This document shows, piece after piece, positions 8,436 through 17,327 of a DNA stretch of 64,000 nt. Under the pieces are notes generated by a model. The model was given only the letters and a program-made list of their open reading frames with translations, was not told the origin of the DNA and made no database searches. Position 1 is the first letter of the stretch. The number at the start of each line of letters is the position of its first letter. This DNA is from Microvenator marinus (GTDB lineage Bacteria; Myxococcota_A; Bradymonadia; Bradymonadales; Bradymonadaceae): positions 2,442,001 through 2,506,000 of the forward strand of contig NZ_CP042467.1 of the NCBI RefSeq assembly GCF_007993755.1, given 5' to 3'. The translations under genes and the position numbers were made by a program.

Positions 8436-9123
8436 AAAACTCTCCGTTAAACTTAACCGTCCCTGTGACCTCTACCTTTGAAAGAAACTCAAGAAACTCT
8501 TCTTCAGTCACTCTTTCGGCAAAGATTTCAAGGTCCCCTTCGACTCGTTTAAGACTTGCGAATCCATCCAAACTTCTCAGATTAGGGACACTGCTGACAC
8601 GAAGTCCTCCGACGGACCCAAGAACTGGGAACGTAATCTCTTCAGCAGGTAGACTATTCAGGTCCAGCCTGCCCTCTACAGACCTCAACCTCGAGAATGA
8701 GATGGTTGTTGGCATGTGCGGAATTTCTTGCAAGAACAACGTACGACCTATCGCCTCGATACTTAACAATCCATCGAATTCTTTGAGGTTAAAAGCGCGG
8801 CTGATAGCCAGATCCTGTCGAATCTCTCGAACTTCGGAGAGTTCCTGAACGCTCTCTTGAAAGAAGTTCACCAATGACAAACTGCCTAAGATTACCTCAC
8901 ATCCTTGCGCGTTTTGAAGCTGGTCGGCTCGCCAAATCTCATCGGGATTCCCACATTCAACCAGATCGACCTCCGCGTCTTCGACCTGATCGGGGAAGCT
9001 CATATCTCCATCCGCACCTTCGATTGGAAGATTGTCAACCTCTTGATGCATGCAGCCGCCAAGAACACTGCCTAAGAAAACAGCCATGAAGAATAGCACT
9101 TGTGGTTCGAATCGTGTTTTCAT
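8428..9123 (-). CDS. Lipoprotein with receptor-L/leucine-rich-like repeats
   Basis: A 231-aa lipoprotein: hydrophobic signal, lipobox LGGC, and a short Asp/Glu linker. From about residue 65, repeated segments of the kind LxGxLxLxxLxxLxxL resemble the beta-helical Receptor L-domain or LRR folds used for binding surface ligands (for example VGGLRVSSVPNLRSLDGF). The start ATG at 9123 overlaps the stop of the upstream gene by four bases (ATGA), and its own end overlaps the next gene by eight bases. The middle position makes its expression depend on translation of the repeat-controlled gene upstream. The fold assignment is inference from hydrophobic periodicity, not a family match I can name precisely. 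Confidence 0.7.
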   Translation of the reverse strand: MKTRFEPQVLFFMAVFLGSVLGGCMHQEVDNLPIEGADGDMSFPDQVEDAEVDLVECGNPDEIWRADQLQNAQGCEVILGSLSLVNFFQESVQELSEVREIRQDLAISRAFNLKEFDGLLSIEAIGRTLFLQEIPHMPTTISFSRLRSVEGRLDLNSLPAEEITFPVLGSVGGLRVSSVPNLRSLDGFASLKRVEGDLEIFAERVTEEEFLEFLSKVEVTGTVKFNGEFYD

Positions 9124-11412
9124 TGATTTATCGGCTCCGCACTGCCCGGGTTGACTATGTACTCAATTCCCTCATCCGATACACACTCCACCCCGAGTTC
9201 TTGGACTAGAGTGATGGTTTCGCCTTCTTCGAGTTGCCTCGACAATAAGATCATACTTTCACCGCCATCGCCGATCTCATCCCCGTTCGAATCGTAGACC
9301 CGGATAGATGCCCCAGGAACAGCGTTGGAAACGATGACATAGTCTTGGCCTGCAATCAAAGTTGCAACCTCAAGGGTGTTCAATTCTTCACATGACTTTG
9401 TAACAATTGCCTGAGTCGTGGGACTAAAGACACAAAGTTCTTGAGTCACCGCCAGTTCGTCGCCCGGAAGAAAAGGCCTCCCGAATGCAGTCACGAAATC
9501 CCAACGATGTGTGGTATGGGTTGGCCACGAAAAAATCTGGTCAATCGCTCCGACGCTTGTTTCATCTATGTGCACGGTGGCCCCTTCAACTACCGACGAA
9601 AACTGAAATAGTTCCTGGGTTTCGTAAACCTCCGCTGGGTCCACGGCAACCGCTCTCAGAGGGCTCGGTGCAGCAAGAGCAAAGATTGGGGCCGACGGCT
9701 CACTTTCGTCCTGGCACATCTCTTGATAGACTTCTATCTGGTCACCGATACTAAAGGGGCCGTCCCCAAGCGCGACGGTGTACCCGCCCGATCGGCCACC
9801 ATTGAAACGCGGTGTACCTGAGTTCGTAACTACCATCAGGTTGGCTCCAGGCACATGTTTAACGGCTATCTGATAAGCACACTCATGCGTTTTTTGGGGC
9901 TCTATCGTGGGTGCTGGTAGACCATTTGGGTAATCATCCAGATAGTGACGCACTTCAACAACGTTTGAATTGAGAGACGTGACACCTCCAAATGTTTGCG
10001 TGGCCCACACCACCTGACCAGATTGTAGCGGAGGAACAACGAAATCTTGGGAATCTGGGTCACGAATCACCCCAGATGCAACTGGTACTCCGTCCACGAA
10101 GACATTTACCGATGAGTTCAATCTAGCGCCCCTGACGCCGACTGTTTCTGCGCACTCATAAAGTGGGGCGATGACGATTGGAGGAGAAAGAAATTGCAAA
10201 TTTGACGGTGGGTCCTGCACAACGTTACCCGAACTTGGGGGATTCGCGCATAGCTGCTCCAGAAACTCTATATGAGTTGTGTAGATCGACGGGTCACCGG
10301 CGGGAGGCATGGTGTTTTGAATCGCCCCAGCGAGCACGACGCCGCAGTAGCCAGGCAAGTCCGTCGACAAGAGAGGGAACCTACCACCCGCTGCTCCGTG
10401 GCAACTCTCGCAACTCCCACCCGAGGTTGCAGGCGGAAATGACGCAAGAGGACCTGGATTTTTTACCCAGCTTTGGGGAACGATAGGTTCTGGCCAACTA
10501 TTGGAAAACAGGGATTGGGAGTTCGCTTTGAGGTCAATAAACGCTGGCTCTTGGGGATGAACAACAAATGGGTTGGCTCCGGCATGACAATCGGTACACA
10601 TCCCGCCCGAAGGGTTGAGTTCTAGATCAGCCCCTCCAATAAAATTGTCAATCGGGTAGCCCGACAGGGTTCGAGTAGGCGTCCATGGGGTGTAACCAGG
10701 ATGTGTTGTCGGATTGTCAAAGTAGCAGACCTTGCTTGTCTGCCTTCCGAGGCAGGTAACACTAAAGAGGACTGCCTCATCATTGTTGTTCCACCTTGGC
10801 AATGCCACACAAATACCATCTGGGTCTGAGTCTTCCCAACTCCAAAGTTCGGCACTCAAATTTGGGAGAACAAACTCGCTCTGAATTGCTCCATGATTTG
10901 TCCAATCATCAGACAAAACTCTATTGGGAACTGGCACACCGTTAGCAATACATTCCTGAATGTAGTCCTCACCGGTGAGGTTTGTGGAGAGAGCTTGACG
11001 AGATATTCTGTGACTTTCGGAAAACGGTGTATCTGCCGCGGCCAGAAAGACACCTCGACTGATCATCTTGTCGAGGGCGACGCCGGGTTCCTTCTGATCT
11101 TCTGCGAGGTGCAACAGTGTATCTAAGGTCTCAAAATTTTTCCTTAGGTCTCCCGCGTGAGTTTCTGTATTTCTTCCCAACCTAGTGGACCATTTCTCAA
11201 TCAAGCTTCGTTGAGTGGCCAACGCTACTTCCATGTCAACATCGACTGATCGTGTTTTGCTGTTGAAGAACTGACCATGCCCCATCCCGGCAACCACCTC
11301 CGCAACCCGGGTTGTTGGTTCCGTAGACTTATCTTCAGAGCATGCGCTCATGAACAAGAAGATCAGATAGAGAGAGAGAGAGAGAGAGAAGAGATTTCCA
11401 CCTAGTTTTCAT
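9120..11412 (-). CDS. Cytochrome c-like surface lipoprotein, out of frame at an (AG)10 tract
   Basis: The long frame (9120-11357, 745 codons) lacks a ribosome site at its first start-like codons (TTG 11357, ATG 11351). A good ATG at 11412, five bases after GGAGGG and downstream of a strong promoter, opens a signal peptide but is out of frame by one base because of the CT/AG dinucleotide tract. As written it stops after 25 codons. Eleven or eight repeat units would restore a perfect lipoprotein signal ending FMSAC. The mature protein has two CxxCH haem motifs (CTDCH and CESCH, about residues 254 and 316 of the long frame), an MPPAG segment that could supply a Met ligand, and a long C-terminal region of beta-rich, Ig-like repeats. 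The gene is probably phase-variable; a sequencing slip is the main alternative. Confidence 0.75.
11369..11388. repeat. (AG)10 dinucleotide tract within signal-peptide codons
   Basis: Ten uninterrupted AG units, followed by A and a second short AGAGA run at 11390-11394. On the minus strand the tract encodes alternating Leu/Ser in the hydrophobic core of the lipoprotein signal. Because the unit is two bases, slipped-strand changes move the downstream gene through all three frames. The present length is the out-of-frame state for ATG 11412. Confidence 0.95.
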
Positions 11413-11435
11413 TTTAACCCTCCAATGGGTTGTCC

Positions 11436-11448
11436 CCACACCGTGTGG
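11436..11448. promoter_or_regulatory. Inverted repeat, possible operator
   Basis: A 13-base inverted repeat (CCACAC, one spacer base, GTGTGG) lies just downstream of the predicted minus-strand promoter and upstream of the ribosome site of the lipoprotein operon. The position suits a repressor site. No regulator gene is adjacent, so the role is inferred from placement alone. Confidence 0.35.
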
Positions 11449-11462
11449 CGATGATTTAATAA

Positions 11463-11491
11463 ACGATAAAGACTAGCTCCAATCATGTCAA
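11463..11491 (-). promoter_or_regulatory. Sigma-70-like promoter of the lipoprotein operon
   Basis: Minus strand: a perfect -35 box TTGACA (11491-11486), a 17-base spacer, and a -10 box TATCGT (11468-11463). Transcription would begin near 11456, giving a leader of about 45 bases before ATG 11412 with its GGAGGG site at 11423-11418. This placement supports ATG 11412, not the internal TTG/ATG, as the real start. Confidence 0.6.
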
Positions 11492-11651
11492 CGACTTGAC
11501 GCACTTTTTTCGCAGAGTGATCGATCTGTAGAGATCTCCGGTGCCTTAGAACGGGTCGGGGTTTGAGGCGCGAAAAAAGTTTAGATCCAAGTTTGGGGGT
11601 GCCTCGTATCCATATCATCGACAACGGATGAACTCGAAAAAGGAGATGATG

Positions 11652-13304
11652 ATGAAACGGCACCTTACGGCATTGATGATTTTGGCACTCGCGGGATGCT
11701 CCGCAGACGAAAAGTATATGGAGGCTGGCGAGCCTGTCTCCGAAGCAAGGCTCGATGAGGCGCCCACGGCAAGTGCGGCCCCTGTTGAGGAAGCAGAGTA
11801 CTCCGGGCAAGCCGTGTCTGCGTCTCCTCAAGAAGGCTTGGCACAGGCCGAGCCGATGCCTGTGGCCAGAAAGGCTGATGCCAAGCCAAAATCGATGTTC
11901 TATTCCTTTGATGACTCGTTGGTAGATGGTGAGATGGCGCAGCCCCCGGCTGGGCCGACGACCACCGGATTTACCGACTACGGCGTAAATCCAAACACCA
12001 AGACGGTGGAAGACAGGTTCTCGACCTTTGCCATCGATGTGGACACGGCGAGCTATACGCTGGCACGCCGAAGCATCAACGATGGCTACAAGCCGACTCC
12101 AAGCGGGGTTCGCGTGGAGGAGTTCGTGAACTTCTTCAAGTACGATTATCCCTCGCCGGATAACGGCGCATTCGGCGTACACATGGAAGGTGCGCCAAGC
12201 CCGTTCTCAACTGAGAAAGACACGTATGTGGTTCGCGTGGGCGTGCAGGGAAAGCATGTGACTATGGAAGACCGCAAGCCGGTACACCTGGTCTTCCTGG
12301 TTGACGTGTCAGGAAGCATGAATCGCCCCGACAAACTCGGGCTCGCCAAGGAGTCATTGGCCCTTTTGACCAACAATCTTCGTAGCGAGGACACGGTAGC
12401 CATTGCGACTTACGCTTCGGGCGTCAAGAAGGTTCTGCCTCCAACGAGTGTGAGTCAGAGATCCAAGATTCTGGCCTCGCTCGATGGCCTTCAAGCCGGC
12501 GGCGGCACCGGCATGTCTAACGGCATGGAGCTCGCCTACGAAATGGCCATGCAGACTCATAAATCCGGGCACGTAAGCCGCGTGATCGTGGTTTCCGACG
12601 GCGACGCAAACATCGGCCCTATGAGCCACGAGCAGATCCTCAGCCGGATTCAGCACTACGTGGACGAAGGCATCACGCTCTCGACCATCGGCTTTGGTAT
12701 GGGCAACTACAAAGACACGATGATGGAGCAGCTGGCCAACAAAGGTAATGGTAACAACTTCTATATCGACGGCATGAAGGAGGCGAAGCGCATTTTCCAA
12801 GAGCAACTTGAAGGTACCCTTCAGGTGATCGCCAAAGACGTCAAGATTCAGGTGGAGTTTGAGCCTGAGACCGTGCCTGAGTTCCGGCTCATCGGTTATG
12901 AAAACCGCAAGCTCGCACACGAGGATTTCCGCCGCGATGAGGTGGATGCAGGCGAGATCGGTGCGGGTCATACGGTAACTGCCCTCTACGAGATCAAATT
13001 GAACCGCAAAGCTGGCGGAAAGCTCGCAACAGTGCGCGTCCGACACAAGCAGCCAGAAGGCTACAAAGCTGAAGAGCAGGCGTTTGAGCTCTACTCACGC
13101 GATCTTCGCACGCGGGTTGGCGATGCTTCACGCGATTTTCAGTTCGCCGTGGCTGTGGCCGGATTTGCTGAGATTCTGCGCGAGTCGCCCTACGCCAAGA
13201 ATTTGAGCCTCGCTCTTGTGGAGGAAATCGCGAGCCCGAATGTTGGAAATCGCGAAGACCGTAAAGAATTTATGGCTCTCTTGAAAAAGATGAAACGCCT
13301 CTGA
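11652..13304 (+). CDS. VWA-domain lipoprotein (YfbK-like)
   Basis: A 550-aa lipoprotein of the family with a von Willebrand factor N-terminal region, a VWA domain and a DUF3520-type C-terminus, as in E. coli YfbK. I start at ATG 11652, six bases after AAGGAG (11640-11645); earlier in-frame ATGs at 11628, 11646 and 11649 are upstream of or too close to that site. The signal ends LALAGC. A Pro/Ala/Glu linker follows to about residue 100. The VWA domain shows the full MIDAS set: DVSGS, a Thr in the GGTGMSNG loop, and SDGDAN, so metal-dependent ligand binding is likely. Two hairpins after the stop suggest a monocistronic unit. Its partner is unknown. Confidence 0.9.
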   Translation: MKRHLTALMILALAGCSADEKYMEAGEPVSEARLDEAPTASAAPVEEAEYSGQAVSASPQEGLAQAEPMPVARKADAKPKSMFYSFDDSLVDGEMAQPPAGPTTTGFTDYGVNPNTKTVEDRFSTFAIDVDTASYTLARRSINDGYKPTPSGVRVEEFVNFFKYDYPSPDNGAFGVHMEGAPSPFSTEKDTYVVRVGVQGKHVTMEDRKPVHLVFLVDVSGSMNRPDKLGLAKESLALLTNNLRSEDTVAIATYASGVKKVLPPTSVSQRSKILASLDGLQAGGGTGMSNGMELAYEMAMQTHKSGHVSRVIVVSDGDANIGPMSHEQILSRIQHYVDEGITLSTIGFGMGNYKDTMMEQLANKGNGNNFYIDGMKEAKRIFQEQLEGTLQVIAKDVKIQVEFEPETVPEFRLIGYENRKLAHEDFRRDEVDAGEIGAGHTVTALYEIKLNRKAGGKLATVRVRHKQPEGYKAEEQAFELYSRDLRTRVGDASRDFQFAVAVAGFAEILRESPYAKNLSLALVEEIASPNVGNREDRKEFMALLKKMKRL

Positions 13305-13348
13305 AATTTTCGCACCTCGGTATGGACAACCGCATCCTAGTGCATGAG

Positions 13349-13377
13349 ATCGCGGATTCCCCTCCCTGATCCGCGAT
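13349..13377 (+). terminator. Hairpin after the VWA gene
   Basis: A perfect nine-base-pair stem, ATCGCGGAT/ATCCGCGAT, with an 11-base loop, 45 bases after the stop. There is no long T run, so termination may be factor-assisted. Confidence 0.5.
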
Positions 13378-13383
13378 TGACGG

Positions 13384-13424
13384 AGCCTCGGCTTTCCCTC
13401 CAAGGAGTCGAGGCTTCGGCTTTT
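13384..13424 (+). terminator. Second hairpin with T-rich tail
   Basis: A stem of AGCCTCG (13384-13390) with CGAGGCT (13409-13415), followed within a few bases by a TTTT tract. This is the better candidate for an intrinsic terminator between the VWA gene and the pseudokinase. Confidence 0.5.
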
Positions 13425-13499
13425 CTTGGTGCTTGGCGACACCGAGCGCTCGCACTACAATGCCGGGAGGACGACGACCGTAGAATTTGGAGTGACTAG

Positions 13500-16316
13500 A
13501 TGGATGACGCCAAAGACCTGCTCGACCCCCATGTACTCGCGGAGGCTGGCCTTGAAGGTTGGCAGGAATCGACCGCGATGCACGCATCGTTGAACGCGGT
13601 ACGTGCCGGGGACCTTGTGCACGGGCGCTATCAGGTGAAATCGGTCCTCGGTGCCGAGCGATATAAGGTGGTGCATCTTGGGACTGAGCAGCTTTTTGAG
13701 CTGCGGCGAATCCCTACGCTCTTGGAAAACTCGCGGGCGTGGCGGCGCCTCGAGATCGTGACCAGTGCGGCGAGCGTCGTGGCCAACGAGAACCTGGGGT
13801 TCGTGGCGGATTTTGATGTTTGCATGACCTTTGGTGGATTCGTGGTGGGCGAGTGGGTGGAAGGTGAGCTCTTGACGGCGATATTGAAGGATAAGCGCCA
13901 GCTGGAGCTCGAAGAAGTCCTGGCGTTTGTGCTCGAGATCGGCCATGCGCTTGGTACCTTGCACGACCTCGGGCTTGGGCACGGACTTCTAAACACCGAC
14001 GATATCATTCGAGATTCAGAAGGGCATTGGCGCCTCTTGATGCCCGGGGCACCGCCCGCTCAAATGAATATCGGCAAGGCTCCGGAGCTCCAGAACTTCT
14101 ACGCCGCGTCGCCGTTGAGCGACCAGTTCGGATTCGCGTACATCACATGGTCACTCTTGGTGGGAGCGGCCCCGGACATTCCGCCCGCGTTTGGTCCGAG
14201 TGATTTGCGTGCAGACGTCCCGGAAGGACTTGACGAGGCCATCCTCAAAGCACTTTCAAGCCGGCCTGACAACCGCTGGAGAAGCATGGATGAGCTTCAA
14301 GAGCGCGTACAGTTTGAGGTTGGCGAGTGGCGAAAACCAGTCATCGACTCGTTCGATGCTAGCGAGGCGAGTCGCCTCTTGAAGATGCATCCAGACACGA
14401 CCTCCCACCCAAAGAGTTTTGATCGGGAAGCCTCAGAAGTTCGCTCTGCGGTAGTACGTTTTCATGTTGAAAAAGAAGGACCTCCTGAGATTAATTTTAC
14501 GTTTAATAAGCTCGGCAGACTACGGCGCGAGTACAGAAGAAACATCGTTACGGGGTCAATATTTATACCCACCCCCAACAAAGCTCAAGTAGGTGACGAA
14601 ATCCAGGTCACACTTCACTACCAACCCACCAGCCAAGAAGTTAAATTGCGCGGGAAGGTCAAGGCGGTGGAGGTCGGTGATGAGACGAAACCACCAGGGC
14701 TTGGGGTCGTGCTCGAGAAGAACTCCCACCAGATGGCCATGCGCTTTGTGCGCGACATCGATCCGTTTTCGTCGCTGACAGCTGAGGCAGTGATTGAGCC
14801 GCGTACTGACTTCAGCTTGGAAGCTAAACTCAGCGGTACGGAGGCCTTTGTGCTTGGCCGAATCGCCCATCCGATGAGCCTTGGGCAGGTACGTGGACTC
14901 TTTGCCGGGATGCCCTTCGATGTGGACGAAATCGTTTTGAGCCTTGTGGAGGCGGGGTTCTTGAACATCCGGGACTCCGGCGATGCGATGGAGAAACGAG
15001 AGCACACCGGCCGGATTTCAAAACGTGTGACGACCATCAAATATCAAGAGATTGCGATGGCGAAGCTCAATCAGGAAGACGTAGACGAGATCGTCGAGCG
15101 AGTGATCGACTACCAGCGCGCGGGTAATTTCCGAGCGGCGTCGGAGCTACTTGAGTCTACGCTTCGAAGTCACGAGGATCATCGCCTTTTCTACCATCTG
15201 GCTACGATCGAAGGGCGATTCCATCGCGCGTTTGCGAGAGCACTGCAGCATATTGAGCGCGCCCTAGAGTTGGCGCCCGGTACCGTAGAGTATATTGGGC
15301 TTCAGAAATGGCTGAACTCGGTTACCGAGCGCAAAGGGTTTCCTTCGATTTACCGGGCCACCGTTAAGGACGCGCGGTTCTTCTTCGTATGGAATTTTGA
15401 CGACCAGATTTGGATTGACGTCCAACGCCCGGACATTTCAAAGAGACGCCTCGTTCGCATTGACGCAAAAGAGGCCGATATCAAAGAGACGCGAAAAATC
15501 GCCGAAGCCATCGCAGCCGAAGTGACCCTGATCCCGAGCAAAACCGGACCAGTGCCGCGCTATTACTCAGGGCCAAAACCCTTGCGCTGGACCACAAACG
15601 CACGCTTCATGTTGACCGAGAAGAACGAAGAGGGGCAGGCCGGACTCTTCTTGGCAAAAGCCGGATTTCGGCAGCCTCAACGCGTGGACTCTGACGATTC
15701 CGAGTTTGTTCGTGCGGCGCTCGCACCCGATTCAAGCGGTGCGGTCGCGTGGATTAGTACGGGCAAAAAGGCGAGCCTTTGGTTGACCGAGTACGAAGGT
15801 CGCTCGCGTAAGTCGATTGACCTCGACTCTTTGGCCTTTGTGACGTGGACGCAGGACTCGAGCACCGCGGTGGTTGTGGAGGAGCTGAGTGGTCAAGTAG
15901 TTGCGGTTGACCGGCAGAATCTGGCCATGTTCAAGCTCGGCAAAGTTGCGCCGCACGTTCATCAGTTTGCGGCAGACGGAGAGCATAAGACCGGTGTGAG
16001 TGCGTCGCGAGACGCAAACGGCTACCTTTTGACGTGGTTTGACCTTGAGACTGGAAGTCACCTCGCCACGCAGCATATCCGAGAGACGCCTCAGAACTTG
16101 CTCGTGCGTGGTGACGGGTTCGTTTGTATTCGGACGAAGAAGGAGGTTCTCCTGCTGAATCTCAAGTCCGGCCTTAGTCTGACCTTGGAGCATGAGGTAG
16201 GACCTGAGGTGTTTGAGCTTGGCAATTGGCTTCTAGGCACGCCACTTTTTATGATTCCGAGTGCGCCTCAAACGTTGGAAATCTTCAAGATTGAGCCTGC
16301 CCTCCTTCAAGAATAG
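13500..16316 (+). CDS. Pseudokinase with PilZ-like, winged-helix-like, TPR-like and beta-propeller-like regions
   Basis: A 938-aa cytoplasmic protein with no signal or membrane segment. Residues about 40-280 have the outline of a Ser/Thr kinase but lack catalytic residues. The loop expected to read HRDLKPxN reads HGLLNTDD, the DFG position reads MPG, and no VAIK-type Lys is apparent. Next comes a PilZ-like segment (RREYRRN, then VTGSIFI; about 335-440), a PATAN/DUF4388-like winged-helix segment (GTEAFVLGRI...), a short TPR-like helical region (about 515-600), and a C-terminal 320 residues with repeated strand pairs such as SSGAVAWIS that suggest a WD/TolB-like propeller. The middle regions are clearly paralogous to the kinase at 32634-34514. 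It probably acts as a scaffold or sensor. No operon partner is coupled to it. Confidence 0.8.
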   Translation: MDDAKDLLDPHVLAEAGLEGWQESTAMHASLNAVRAGDLVHGRYQVKSVLGAERYKVVHLGTEQLFELRRIPTLLENSRAWRRLEIVTSAASVVANENLGFVADFDVCMTFGGFVVGEWVEGELLTAILKDKRQLELEEVLAFVLEIGHALGTLHDLGLGHGLLNTDDIIRDSEGHWRLLMPGAPPAQMNIGKAPELQNFYAASPLSDQFGFAYITWSLLVGAAPDIPPAFGPSDLRADVPEGLDEAILKALSSRPDNRWRSMDELQERVQFEVGEWRKPVIDSFDASEASRLLKMHPDTTSHPKSFDREASEVRSAVVRFHVEKEGPPEINFTFNKLGRLRREYRRNIVTGSIFIPTPNKAQVGDEIQVTLHYQPTSQEVKLRGKVKAVEVGDETKPPGLGVVLEKNSHQMAMRFVRDIDPFSSLTAEAVIEPRTDFSLEAKLSGTEAFVLGRIAHPMSLGQVRGLFAGMPFDVDEIVLSLVEAGFLNIRDSGDAMEKREHTGRISKRVTTIKYQEIAMAKLNQEDVDEIVERVIDYQRAGNFRAASELLESTLRSHEDHRLFYHLATIEGRFHRAFARALQHIERALELAPGTVEYIGLQKWLNSVTERKGFPSIYRATVKDARFFFVWNFDDQIWIDVQRPDISKRRLVRIDAKEADIKETRKIAEAIAAEVTLIPSKTGPVPRYYSGPKPLRWTTNARFMLTEKNEEGQAGLFLAKAGFRQPQRVDSDDSEFVRAALAPDSSGAVAWISTGKKASLWLTEYEGRSRKSIDLDSLAFVTWTQDSSTAVVVEELSGQVVAVDRQNLAMFKLGKVAPHVHQFAADGEHKTGVSASRDANGYLLTWFDLETGSHLATQHIRETPQNLLVRGDGFVCIRTKKEVLLLNLKSGLSLTLEHEVGPEVFELGNWLLGTPLFMIPSAPQTLEIFKIEPALLQE

Positions 16317-16385
16317 ACGCATGTGTCTTGAATAAAAACCGATTCTTGGGCTACACCACGGGCTTCCTATTCTCAGGTAGAGTCT

Positions 16386-17327
16386 ATGCCCGGTATCGGA
16401 ATCATCACGAACCCTCACAGCCGCCGCAATCGCCGGTATCCCGAGCAGATGCGTCGGCTCGCCTACGTTCTTGGCGAGAACGACTCGTACGAGCTCACCA
16501 ATAAGGTGGATGACGTCAAGAAGGTAGCTCAGCGCTTCAAAGATTTAGATATCGATATTCTGGCGCTAAACGGCGGCGACGGCACAAATCACGTCACGCT
16601 TTCGTCATTCATCGAGGTTTATGGAGAAGAACCACTGCCAAAGATTACGTTTTTGCGCGGCGGCACGATGAACACTATCTCCGAGGGGATTGGCATTAAG
16701 GGTACCCCTAGCCGACTCCTGGCCAATCTGGTGGAGAAATACTACACGCAGCAAGATTTTGAGACCACCGAGCGCGACATGCTCAAAATTACCGATGAAA
16801 CCGGCACGCGCTACGGGTTTATCTTCGGGAACGGTCTGGTGTCTAATTTCCTTGAGGCGTACTACGGGACCGGGCACCCCTCCCCCTCTACAGCCGCTTC
16901 GCTATTGGTTCAGACCGTGGCGAGCATTCCGTTTGGAGGGGCGCTCGCGAAACAAATCGTCAAGCCGTTCAGGGCTCAGTTGACCTTTGAGGACGAGAAG
17001 TGGGAGCCGCAAGATTTCACCACGGTTTTGGCCTCGACTGTGGACCAGATTGGGCTTGGATTCAGGCCGTTTATTCGGTGCGAAGAGCGGCCACACACCT
17101 ACCACCTCTTGGCGTTTACGGCGGGCCCCAAGGAGCTCAGCGCGGAGCTTCCGAGGATCAGACTTGGGCTTCCGATTCCCGAAGAGAAGGCAAAATCGGT
17201 GGTCACGGACTACACCTTCTTCACCAGTGACGAGCCGATTGTGTATACGATTGACGGAGATATGCACACGGCACAGGAGGGCGTTAAACTCGAGTGTGGC
17301 CCTCGTGTTGAGGTGATTCTACGATGA
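16386..17327 (+). CDS. Diacylglycerol kinase-family lipid kinase
   Basis: A 313-aa soluble protein of the DGK catalytic/LCB5 family, which phosphorylates diacylglycerol, sphingoid bases or related lipids with ATP. The signature NGGDGT lies at about residues 61-66, with the FLRGGTMN segment near residue 90 completing the nucleotide site. The C-terminal beta domain ends in an IDGD motif also typical of the family. It begins at ATG 16386 near an AGGTAGAG sequence. It heads a four-gene operon: its stop overlaps the start of the OleC-like ligase by four bases. The context suggests that the lipid it phosphorylates belongs to the same pathway as the ligase and hydratase downstream. Confidence 0.88.
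   Translation: MPGIGIITNPHSRRNRRYPEQMRRLAYVLGENDSYELTNKVDDVKKVAQRFKDLDIDILALNGGDGTNHVTLSSFIEVYGEEPLPKITFLRGGTMNTISEGIGIKGTPSRLLANLVEKYYTQQDFETTERDMLKITDETGTRYGFIFGNGLVSNFLEAYYGTGHPSPSTAASLLVQTVASIPFGGALAKQIVKPFRAQLTFEDEKWEPQDFTTVLASTVDQIGLGFRPFIRCEERPHTYHLLAFTAGPKELSAELPRIRLGLPIPEEKAKSVVTDYTFFTSDEPIVYTIDGDMHTAQEGVKLECGPRVEVILR

Noticed and set aside
9120-11357. Taking TTG 11357 or ATG 11351 as the start of the cytochrome-like lipoprotein
   Set aside because: Neither has a ribosome site; only 11412 has GGAGGG and a promoter, so the frame problem at the repeat is the better explanation.
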